Assembly: GCA_021463165.1 (NCBI GenBank)
Contig: JAJTWY010000017.1
Coordinates: 1 to 64,000, forward strand
Source of the DNA: Pyrinomonadaceae bacterium
GTDB taxonomy: Bacteria; Acidobacteriota; Blastocatellia; Pyrinomonadales; Pyrinomonadaceae
Reading direction: 5' to 3'
DNA length: 64,000 bases
Each line of letters opens with the position of its first letter. Position 1 is the first letter of the stretch. A program made the translations under genes and the position numbers. Below, piece after piece: positions 57,345-64,000 of the stretch. The notes under the pieces are model-generated. The model was not told the DNA's origin. It did no database searches and saw only the letters and a program-made list of their open reading frames with translations.

Positions 57345-57659
57345 ATGAGCGACAATCGTCTGATGAAGATCGAACCCGGTGACGTCGTGATCGCGGTCCT
57401 GCACAGCCCAAGGGAGAAATTGCTCGGCGTATTGAATGAGATCAATGCTGCCGGGATAACCATCCGTTCGATCGACCTCGGCTATTTTGACGATTGGTGC
57501 AGGTCGATCGCTGCAGGCGAGGTGCACCTGAGGATGAACGATAATTTCTTTCCGATGTGGCGCGTCGAGCGTTTGTCGCGTGATGAGGGAACCGATGAGA
57601 TGCCGTCAATGACCGACCAATTCGAAACACGGACCGGACGGCGGTTCGAGCATCAGTAG
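57345..57659 (+). CDS. Conserved hypothetical protein
   Basis: The 104-residue protein starts MSDNRLMKIEPGDVVIAVLHSPREK and contains GITIRSIDLGYFDDWCRSI and PMWRVERLSRDE. I recognise no named domain, though it reads like a small soluble conserved protein. The frame is open for 40 codons upstream, but the ATG gives a more natural N terminus. It is convergent with the DUF4097 gene, ending eight bases from it. Function unknown. Confidence 0.7.
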   Translation: MSDNRLMKIEPGDVVIAVLHSPREKLLGVLNEINAAGITIRSIDLGYFDDWCRSIAAGEVHLRMNDNFFPMWRVERLSRDEGTDEMPSMTDQFETRTGRRFEHQ

Positions 57660-57666
57660 CCTTCGG

Positions 57667-58704
57667 TCACTGTTTTCTGATAGCAATGCTGCCGTTATCG
57701 GCCGTGACTTTAAGCGTCGCTTCTCCCGATCCGGCCTTGCCCGCAAGAGCCTTCAACGGGCCGACAAAATTCTCGGTGATTATCTCGTGCGGCAGATCGC
57801 AGGCGAAACTGCCGTAGCCGTAGGTTGCCCAGAATCTGAAGCCTGACTTGGCCGGAACGGACATTCTGATCGACCCCTTTGAGGTTCGTAGATTGTAGGA
57901 GCCGCCCGACAGGATCGGCCCGCTGTATGAGACTGAGCCGGAGATCGACCCGACGTTCACCTGGCGGTACTCGAGGCTTTGAAGCGAGATCGTTCCGCTG
58001 TGGGTATTGGCTTTGAATATGTCGCCATAGTCGCTCGGACTGCCTTCGAATACGACGATATTACCTTCGGTGGTCGTGAGCATCATCGAACCTTTGCCGG
58101 CTTCGACGGTGATATCGCCACGCCCTGCGTTGGCGCTGATACCGGCTGAGATGTTTCGGAGCGAGATGTCGCCGCCGATCGATGTGATGTCAACCTTCTT
58201 GACCGTATCGACAGCAGTGGAGATTTCGCGACCCCTGATACGGATCGATGCCCCGACGGGCACATCAACCTCGATCGAGCCGCCCGAGAGGCATTCGCTG
58301 TCGGGCCCGATCCTTCGGTCTGAATTGATGCCCACGACCTTCACCCAAACTGGAGCATCGCCCTTGATATTCTCCTGCGCAGTTCGGAAAGCAAACTTAC
58401 TGCCGCCGGCGACAAAGACCCGGACCTCGTTGCGTCGCCAGCCATTTACTCGAATATTACCTTCGACAACGCAGCTAAACTCGAGATTGATCGCGGGATC
58501 GACCTTAATGGACCTCTCGGTCGTGTCTCTGGTAAACACCCCGCTGCGAGGAAACATGGAGGGACGCATTGGCGACGGCGGGCTCGGGGCTCCTGCGCCA
58601 TCAATATCCGGCGCCAACCTGCCAGTCGGCTGCGCAAGGAGCCCTGTTGCCAGAAACACTGACGCGGCGCCAACGATCATCAGATTTTCAATGAGCTTCT
58701 TCAT
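57667..58704 (-). CDS. DUF4097-type beta-helix exported protein
   Basis: The 345-residue protein has a signal peptide (about IVGAASVFLATGLLAQ) and a body of beta repeats of the DUF4097 adhesin-like type: VDITSIGGDISLRNISAGISA, GDITVEAGKGSMML and GTISLQSLEYRQV. DUF4097 proteins are often envelope-stress targets of the ECF sigma system next to them. It is the third gene after an ECF sigma and a zinc-finger anti-sigma factor, which fits. A TTG one codon before the ATG is also possible. Confidence 0.85.
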   Translation of the reverse strand: MKKLIENLMIVGAASVFLATGLLAQPTGRLAPDIDGAGAPSPPSPMRPSMFPRSGVFTRDTTERSIKVDPAINLEFSCVVEGNIRVNGWRRNEVRVFVAGGSKFAFRTAQENIKGDAPVWVKVVGINSDRRIGPDSECLSGGSIEVDVPVGASIRIRGREISTAVDTVKKVDITSIGGDISLRNISAGISANAGRGDITVEAGKGSMMLTTTEGNIVVFEGSPSDYGDIFKANTHSGTISLQSLEYRQVNVGSISGSVSYSGPILSGGSYNLRTSKGSIRMSVPAKSGFRFWATYGYGSFACDLPHEIITENFVGPLKALAGKAGSGEATLKVTADNGSIAIRKQ

Positions 58705-58723
58705 CAAGTCAGGCTTGCACGCC

Positions 58724-59599
58724 CTACTGAAGGCTTGCCACCAACTCCTCTTTTTGCGAGACCGAATTTAACAGGTCTATCTTGTTCTGATACGACGAAT
58801 AGAGGATCTGTTTCGCGGCTTCGTTCTTTGGATTGCGTTTCACTTCGACACGCATTTTTTCGATAGTGTCGTTGACCACTGCCATGTTCCGTTCGAACGC
58901 CACGCGTTCCGAAGGGCGCAGGACAGATTCTTTCTGTTCATCGACCGATCTCTTTAGAGTTGCGATAGTTTTGATATAGCTTTCTTCGCCCGGCATATAC
59001 GCGGCTGCCGCCGGCGCACTCTCGGCCGGGGCGGCCCGCTGCGTACGTTTCACTTCAGGGCGGAATATCGCGCGTTCAATGACCGGCGAATGATTGTTAG
59101 AAACCTCGGGAGCCTCGACCGGCACTTCCCGTTCATCTACATTAAGCGTTGATGCCGGGGTGACTGCGGTCGGCGTGACCGGAGCAGCTTGCCGCGCGGC
59201 CATCGGCGGCGTGTTATCGACGCTGTTTCGCGACTTATTCAGCAAAAGCCCGCCGAAAACGCCAAACACCAGCAGAAGGCTCGCGGCCGCGACCATCGAC
59301 GGGCTTGTAAGCGAAAAACGAAGAAAGGCCCAGGCTTTCTGCCATACGGGGCGATTCTCCTTTTCCAGCTGGATCGAATCGTTGATCTTGCTCCAAAGCC
59401 GTTGGGTCGGTACGAGAGTATTGAACTCGCGTTCGAGTGCGGGAAATACGATAGCGGACTCTTCTTCGGCATCGGCAAGCATCAGGGCGCATTTGTCGCA
59501 CAGAGCCACGTGGGCAGTAACCCGCGACGTTTCATCATGTGACAGCTCGCCGTCGAGAAACGCCTGAATGATCCCAATGTCTAAGCAATTGTCCTTCAT
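58724..59599 (-). CDS. Zinc-finger anti-sigma factor
   Basis: The 291-residue protein has the N-terminal zf-HC2 motif HVALCDKC near residues 30-37, typical of ZAS anti-sigma domains. A transmembrane helix follows near residues 100-120 (VAAASLLLVFGVFGGLLL), and a long extracytoplasmic C-terminal domain with coiled-coil character completes it. It overlaps the upstream ECF sigma gene by 4 bp. It should hold that sigma factor at the membrane until an envelope signal arrives. Confidence 0.9.
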   Translation of the reverse strand: MKDNCLDIGIIQAFLDGELSHDETSRVTAHVALCDKCALMLADAEEESAIVFPALEREFNTLVPTQRLWSKINDSIQLEKENRPVWQKAWAFLRFSLTSPSMVAAASLLLVFGVFGGLLLNKSRNSVDNTPPMAARQAAPVTPTAVTPASTLNVDEREVPVEAPEVSNNHSPVIERAIFRPEVKRTQRAAPAESAPAAAAYMPGEESYIKTIATLKRSVDEQKESVLRPSERVAFERNMAVVNDTIEKMRVEVKRNPKNEAAKQILYSSYQNKIDLLNSVSQKEELVASLQ

Positions 59600-60180
59600 A
59601 TCGATTCCTTTCCTGCCTTGCCATATAGGCGGGAAAACTCCTGTCGTGCTCGTGCGACGTAAGTTCCTATGCTCGTCTCGTTCAAGTCAAGGCTGGTCGC
59701 GATCTCGCGATAAGAGAGGCCTTGTTGCTTTAAGATCAGGCAGCTTCTAAGCGGCTCTTTTATGCTGTTCAGAGCCCTGTAGATCTCGTTTACGCCCGAG
59801 TATTCTTCGTAGTCGACCTCGACCGAAGAAACTGATGTCTCCATCGTTTCTTTGACGTAATTCTCGTCACGCGTGTTCGCCCGAATGTTGCCGCGGATGG
59901 TGTTCTTCGCCACGTTGATGGCGACGCGAATGAGCCACGGCCTGAGCATCTCGTTGTCTGTGATGGAATCCTGATGCTTGTAAAGACGGAGAAACGTTTC
60001 CTGGGTGACATCCTCAGCGAGTGCCGAATCGTGAACGATCGACCGCGCGGCGCGGAAGACTGTTCGGTGATGGAGCGCAAATGCCTCCTCAAACTCGATC
60101 TTATCTCTCGCCGCGGCCGTCGCTGTTTGTTCGGACATTATGTCCACAAGAATGTTCGTATTCTCGTTCATTTTCAGCAT
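59596..60180 (-). CDS. ECF-type RNA polymerase sigma factor
   Basis: The protein has sigma region 2 (SIVHDSALAEDVTQETFLRLYKH...RPWLIRVAINVAKN) and region 4 with a helix-turn-helix (LSYREIATSLDLNETSIGTYVARARQEF). It is of the RpoE-like ECF type. The start is uncertain: the ATG chosen gives MLKMNENTN, an upstream GTG adds 10 residues, and a downstream ATG (MSEQTATAAARDK) may be the real start. The overlap with the anti-sigma gene shows a typical autoregulated pair. Confidence 0.9.
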   Translation of the reverse strand: MLKMNENTNILVDIMSEQTATAAARDKIEFEEAFALHHRTVFRAARSIVHDSALAEDVTQETFLRLYKHQDSITDNEMLRPWLIRVAINVAKNTIRGNIRANTRDENYVKETMETSVSSVEVDYEEYSGVNEIYRALNSIKEPLRSCLILKQQGLSYREIATSLDLNETSIGTYVARARQEFSRLYGKAGKESI

Positions 60181-60240
60181 CGTTAAATGCTCATCACAAT
60201 GGGAAAACACCGCTGACCGCTGATATATGACAAGAATCGC

Positions 60241-61662
60241 CTAAAACCCAATAATTTTCAATCTTTGAAGGATATCCGGCGACGCAACGGGCACGCCATT
60301 GGCGGTCACGAGCAGGATGTGACTGTCACCGGTCTCAAGGAAGACACGCGCGAGTCCGGGCACAGGTTCCGTTTTGTTATCGATGGCAGGTTCTATCGAA
60401 GCGAGGTGGCGGAGGCATTCGTGGACGTGGGCCCGGCCGGCGCCGAAGCCTGTATCAACGGAATCGATGAGAAGACGGATCTCGGCGTTGCTCAGGGCTA
60501 ATTCGGACAGTAGAGAAGCGGCGATGCGCGCACCTTCCTCGAACCGAGGCGAAACGACTACGGCTTCGCCCGATTGCTCGGCGGAGATCAGCTCGCGGAT
60601 CGGGCGTTCGTTCCCCGCGGGGATCCGCGTGTCGAAGATCACGGTGACCCGTTGTTCATCTTCGGCGGAGTATTCGCGCGCCGTCAGCTGCGACGTTCGT
60701 GCCGTCGCTTTCCAGTCGATATTTCGCGGATTGTCGTTAGGCTGATAGTCGCGCAGGGCGAGCAGGTCCTGGCCGCTGCCGCGTTTGTTTGCGACACGTT
60801 TGCCGAGTTCGAGCGGCATTTCGTCAAGTTCGACGGGGTTTTCGACGATCTTGGGAAAGACGAGCAATTCCGCCTCGCGTGCGGGCAGACGTCGGCGATG
60901 GCGAAAAAAACCGAAGGGGAACTTGGTGGATAGTTCGAAATCGCGTATCGATAGTTTTCCGCGGTTCGGAAAGACATGCTCGGTCCTTTTTTCCACCATG
61001 TCCCTTGCCCGGACATACACAAAATGATCGAGCGTTCGCCTGACGACAGGGGCTGAGCCGAGCCGTTTCGCGATGAATCGGGGAAAGGCCGCATCGTAGA
61101 GACCGGCCGCGACCGACCTTTCGCGTTCACGCCCGCGAACCTCGACAACGACCGAAAATGCCGGGATCAGACGCTTGCGGTTGGTCATTGTGACCAGGAT
61201 CGGGGTCTTTTCACCTGCGAAGATCGTCTCGGGGAAACGCATCGTTACATCCAGCTTTTTGAGGCATAGCCCACCCGCGACAAAGCCGACGATCATCGAC
61301 GCCAGCAGGAAGGAAAGCACGAGAAACAGCAGGTTGTTTCCGGTATTCCATGCCGAGAAGCCAACGATCACGATCAGTACCAGCAGAACAGCGCCGCCGG
61401 TCGTGAACTCGAAAGGCAGGTTCATCTGCGACGTCTCTCGTCGGGCATTCCGGGCCAATGGCGGAACGATGAAGATCAGGATCAGAAGGACGAAAACAAG
61501 CGATACCGAGGCCGAGATGGCGGCCATTCGGACATCACCGATCTGATGGGCATATAGCGTCAAACCCGACAGTCCGAGCCCGCCAAAAACGACAACAACG
61601 CCGAGAACGGCGTTGCGGAGGTCACGGAGAGTGAAAAGCTGGCGTGCAACCTTTAGATCCAT
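60241..61662 (-). CDS. DUF58 domain-containing membrane protein
   Basis: The 473-residue protein has two to four N-terminal transmembrane helices (about 15-90). The DUF58 signature follows near residues 285-310: LGKRVANKRGSGQDLLALRDYQPNDNPRNIDWKATART. A C-terminal von Willebrand-like region is likely (VTVIFDTR). DUF58 proteins work with MoxR ATPases as chaperone-like pairs. The MoxR gene lies three bases upstream on the same strand, which supports co-function. Confidence 0.9.
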   Translation of the reverse strand: MDLKVARQLFTLRDLRNAVLGVVVVFGGLGLSGLTLYAHQIGDVRMAAISASVSLVFVLLILIFIVPPLARNARRETSQMNLPFEFTTGGAVLLVLIVIVGFSAWNTGNNLLFLVLSFLLASMIVGFVAGGLCLKKLDVTMRFPETIFAGEKTPILVTMTNRKRLIPAFSVVVEVRGRERERSVAAGLYDAAFPRFIAKRLGSAPVVRRTLDHFVYVRARDMVEKRTEHVFPNRGKLSIRDFELSTKFPFGFFRHRRRLPAREAELLVFPKIVENPVELDEMPLELGKRVANKRGSGQDLLALRDYQPNDNPRNIDWKATARTSQLTAREYSAEDEQRVTVIFDTRIPAGNERPIRELISAEQSGEAVVVSPRFEEGARIAASLLSELALSNAEIRLLIDSVDTGFGAGRAHVHECLRHLASIEPAIDNKTEPVPGLARVFLETGDSHILLVTANGVPVASPDILQRLKIIGF

Positions 61663-61665
61663 CGG

Positions 61666-62664
61666 CTATAGCGGGACATTCACCTTAAGAAGGATGTCAC
61701 GCAACACCTGTTCGGCTTCGCGCGTCCGATTGCGTAACGAACTGACCCGTGAACTCAGAATTATCCGATGCGCAAAACAGGGCAGCACGAGGCGCTTCAC
61801 ATCATCAGCGATGCAGTAATCGCGGCCCTCGATGACGGCTAAGGCCTGTGCGGATCGGAACAATGACAGCGTGCCGCGGGGACTGATACCAAATTCGACC
61901 GATTCGGAATTTCTCGTCTGGTCGACGATCTGCAGCAGGTAGTCCAGCAGAGCGTCGTCAAAACGCACACGTCCCGACATCTCCTGAAGCTCGGAAAGTT
62001 CGTCGCGGGACATCACCGGTTCGATCGTTGCGAGCGGATCGCTGACCGAGCGGTCGCGAAGGATCTGTTTTTCATCAGCTGCATTTGGATAGCCAATATG
62101 GAGCCGGATCATAAAACGGTCGAGCTGCGACTCGGGCAGCGGATAGGTGCCGTGATGTTCGGAGGGATTTTGCGTCGCGATCACGACAAACGGCGAAGGT
62201 AGCGGCCTTGTCGATCCTTCGATCGTCACCTGTTCTTCGGCCATGGCCTCGAGCAGGGCCGATTGTGTTTTCGGCGTCGCGCGGTTGATCTCGTCGGCAA
62301 GGATGATATTTGCAAATATCGGGCCGGGTTTCCAATCGAATTCGCCGGTCCCCTGATTGAATACCGAAAGGCCGATAACGTCGGAAGGGAGAAGGTCGGA
62401 CGTGAATTGGATACGCTGAAAATGAAGATCAAGCGCACGCGACAATGCATTTGCAAGCGTGGTCTTCCCGATACCCGGAACGTCCTCGATGAGCAGATGC
62501 CCGCGCGCGATCAAGGCAACCAGGGCGAACTTTACCGTCTCGGACTTGCCTCGAACGACCTGCTCGATCGACCGCTGCAGCTCCGCAACCCTCGCCGCTG
62601 CATCGAATCCGGGAGCGAGGCCTTCACCGGCTCCGTGAGTTTGTGTAACTATCCAATCCCTCAT
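61666..62664 (-). CDS. MoxR family AAA+ ATPase
   Basis: The 332-residue protein has Walker A LLIEDVPGIGKTTLANAL, Walker B NIILADEINRATPKTQSALLEAM, sensor and MoxR segments (VIATQNPSEHHGTYPLPESQLDRFMIRL), and an arginine-rich C-terminal lid. MoxR proteins assist assembly or activation of partner proteins, here probably the DUF58 protein encoded next. The open frame extends upstream, but the ATG giving MRDWIVTQTHG fits family length better. Confidence 0.92.
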   Translation of the reverse strand: MRDWIVTQTHGAGEGLAPGFDAAARVAELQRSIEQVVRGKSETVKFALVALIARGHLLIEDVPGIGKTTLANALSRALDLHFQRIQFTSDLLPSDVIGLSVFNQGTGEFDWKPGPIFANIILADEINRATPKTQSALLEAMAEEQVTIEGSTRPLPSPFVVIATQNPSEHHGTYPLPESQLDRFMIRLHIGYPNAADEKQILRDRSVSDPLATIEPVMSRDELSELQEMSGRVRFDDALLDYLLQIVDQTRNSESVEFGISPRGTLSLFRSAQALAVIEGRDYCIADDVKRLVLPCFAHRIILSSRVSSLRNRTREAEQVLRDILLKVNVPL

Positions 62665-62853
62665 CTGATGCTGTGGAACAAAGTTTCGCCAATCCCATTC
62701 TACTCGATTAGAAACCACGCCCGCAGAAAAAAGTTGCAATCTTTGCAGATGCTTGCGAGCGGTCGCGATTGAACTTAAGCCCAAAACAGACTAAACTTTT
62801 GGAACTATAGACAAGCGTTTTCGTGTTGAAAGCGGTAGGGAAACTAAAGTTTT

Positions 62854-63333
62854 ATGAAAAATCTACGTAGCCGGTTCAAGGATCAACGCGGCTTTAACCT
62901 GATCGAGTTGATGATCGTGATCGCGATCATCGGACTGCTGATCGGTGTTGGCAGTATAGCGTGGCAGGCGGTCATTCGGTCGGGAAATGAGACCACGGCG
63001 GCCCAGTCGATAGACCAGATCAGGAAGTTCCAGGCGCAGTATGCGACGCGCAACAAGGGCAACTTTGCGACGTTTGACGAGCTGATCGCCAAAGTTAGCC
63101 TTGACGAAAAATTCAAGGGTGAAAGCCCCGTGGTGAACGGCTATATCTTCAAGATGACGGTCGTTCCTGCATCGGCAAGCACGCCGTCTTCCTATTCGGT
63201 TAACGCCGATCCGCAGGTAGCCGAGGGAATCTCCGCAACCGGAACGCGGCATTTTTATACGGATTCGAACCTTAGCACGATCAAGGGCACCGACGAAAAT
63301 CGCCCCGCGAAGGCGGACGACCCGTCGATCTGA
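62854..63333 (+). CDS. Type IV pilin-like protein with prepilin cleavage motif
   Basis: The 159-residue protein has a short basic leader and the prepilin peptidase site G-F-N-L-I-E-L-M-I-V-I-A-I-I-G near residue 14, with the Glu at the fifth mature position. A hydrophobic helix and a globular part follow. It may be a pilin, pseudopilin or minor subunit of a type II/IV system. No other secretion genes are in the window. The C-terminal part is not recognised. Confidence 0.87.
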   Translation: MKNLRSRFKDQRGFNLIELMIVIAIIGLLIGVGSIAWQAVIRSGNETTAAQSIDQIRKFQAQYATRNKGNFATFDELIAKVSLDEKFKGESPVVNGYIFKMTVVPASASTPSSYSVNADPQVAEGISATGTRHFYTDSNLSTIKGTDENRPAKADDPSI

Positions 63334-63339
63334 TCCAAC

Positions 63340-63414
63340 GCCGTCTTAGCTCAGTGGTAGAGCACACGCTTCACACGCGTGGGGCCACAAGTTCAAATCT
63401 TGTAGACGGCACCA
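63340..63414 (+). tRNA. tRNA-Val (anticodon CAC)
   Basis: The acceptor GCCGTCT pairs with AGACGGC, followed by A and the encoded CCA. The D arm is GCTCAGTGGTAGAGC. The anticodon stem CACGC/GCGTG holds loop TTCACAC with anticodon CAC. The T arm contains AAGTTCAAATC. It reads the valine codon GUG. A terminator lies directly after. Confidence 0.94.
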
Positions 63415-63428
63415 TTTCTTTTAACGGT

Positions 63429-63457
63429 AAAAAAGGCGTCCTCGCGACGTCTTTTTT
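63429..63457 (+). terminator. Terminator after tRNA-Val
   Basis: AAAAAAGGCGTC pairs with GACGTCTTTTTT (one G-U) around a five-base loop, with the T-run inside the right arm. It may also serve acpS on the other strand. Confidence 0.7.
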
Positions 63458-63554
63458 CTATTCCGGTATCGCTCCGAGCTAACCGCCATTAGCGATGGGA
63501 TCGCCTTGTTCGGCAGGGTGCGGGCGAAGGGTGGAACGACGGACGGATGGGGCT

Positions 63555-63935
63555 TCAGTCTCGTTCGAAGATCACTTGTGCGATCGCATGCTCGCTTGTG
63601 TGCGACAGAGATAAGTGTACGCGGCCGGCTCCGCGTTCCCGGAGAATAGCCGCAGCTTCGCCCGTGATCGCCAGGCCCGGTGCTCCGTCGGCGTCCGAGA
63701 CGATCTCGATATCGTGCCATGTGATCTTGCCTCGCCAGCCAGTTTTCAAAGCCTTCAAAAATGCTTCTTTTGCCGCAAATCGAGCGGCGTACGATTGAGC
63801 GGCGGCGTTTCCCTTACTGTCGCAGTAGGCCCTTTCGCCCTGAGTGAAGACACGCTCGCGGAAACGGGGCGTTCTGGCGAGGGTGTCGCGGATGCGATAA
63901 ACTTCAACAATGTCGATACCGATGGAGATGATCAT
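63555..63935 (-). CDS. acpS: Holo-[acyl-carrier-protein] synthase
   Basis: The 126-residue enzyme has the AcpS motifs IGIDIVEVYRI near the start (Mg-binding Asp), FAAKEAFLKAL near residue 57 (Glu for Mg), and the C-terminal SLSHTSEHAIA. It transfers the phosphopantetheine arm of CoA to acyl carrier protein. The ATG giving MIISIGIDIVEV is the family start; a TTG 33 bases upstream is unlikely. It is convergent with tRNA-Val. Confidence 0.93.
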   Translation of the reverse strand: MIISIGIDIVEVYRIRDTLARTPRFRERVFTQGERAYCDSKGNAAAQSYAARFAAKEAFLKALKTGWRGKITWHDIEIVSDADGAPGLAITGEAAAILRERGAGRVHLSLSHTSEHAIAQVIFERD

Positions 63936-64000
63936 TCCTGGCCTGTCTGAACCAGTTGGCTCGGGCAACGGTTCGATTAGTGAAACAGAGAACCAAATCT

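Overview
The window reads like a chromosome segment of an Acidobacteriota bacterium, most likely class Blastocatellia (Pyrinomonadaceae-like). This is inferred from the G+C-rich coding sequence, the exported BNR/VPS10-type and YCF48-like beta-propeller proteins, the two sigma/anti-sigma pairs, the exported Spy-like protein and the type of RpoB. No rRNA, insertion sequence, prophage or CRISPR array is visible. Genes are dense on both strands, with many 4-bp ATGA/GTGA overlaps.

Region 1 (1-13,540) is the core translation/transcription cluster: 3' end of tuf, rpmG, tRNA-Trp, secE, nusG, rplK, rplA, rplJ, rplL, rpoB and rpoC, closed by a perfect hairpin terminator. RplJ has a long acidic Ala/Glu/Pro tail, RpoB has an inserted Cys-rich (putative zinc-ribbon) segment, and the rplL-rpoB gap carries a candidate promoter and RNA hairpins. 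Region 2 (13.5-23.4 kb) holds a Spy-like periplasmic protein, dxs, a membrane-anchored DsbA-like protein next to a VKOR homologue, an ECF sigma factor with an RskA-like anti-sigma factor, class I FBP aldolase, an exported truncated haemoglobin, an MBL hydrolase and a GNAT acetyltransferase.

Region 3 (23.8-27.2 kb) is the most unusual part. A two-gene type II restriction-modification module (DNA methyltransferase plus a TdeIII-like endonuclease), on the + strand, sits inside a broken MmeI-like (type IIL) restriction-modification gene on the - strand. The N-terminal nuclease half lies to its right, a short C-terminal piece lies to its left, and the middle is gone. Both remnants also carry their own inactivating mutation.

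Region 4 (27.4-42.5 kb) has a very large exported BNR-repeat protein and a tryptophan/kynurenine set (ACMSD, kynureninase, kynurenine 3-monooxygenase, cyclase-type formamidase). A PIN toxin-antitoxin pair and a PI-PLC-like protein interrupt that set. An SDR39U1-type epimerase, a cytochrome c lipoprotein, an acyl-CoA ligase and L-aspartate oxidase (nadB) follow. Region 5 (42.5-54.5 kb) holds an ArsR/SRPBCC divergent pair, a VapBC-like pair, LysM and BON proteins, aroA-aroK, an RsbW/RsbV-like pair, era-prmA, a YCF48-like propeller protein and RNase HI. Region 6 (54.6-64 kb) holds an SbcC/Rad50-like ATPase, a second ECF sigma/anti-sigma pair with a DUF4097 protein, a MoxR/DUF58 pair, a type IV pilin-like protein, tRNA-Val and acpS.

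Several families of palindromic intergenic repeats are scattered through the window. The most distinctive is a cluster of TGGGACA words with the same layout upstream of both rpoC and the GNAT gene.
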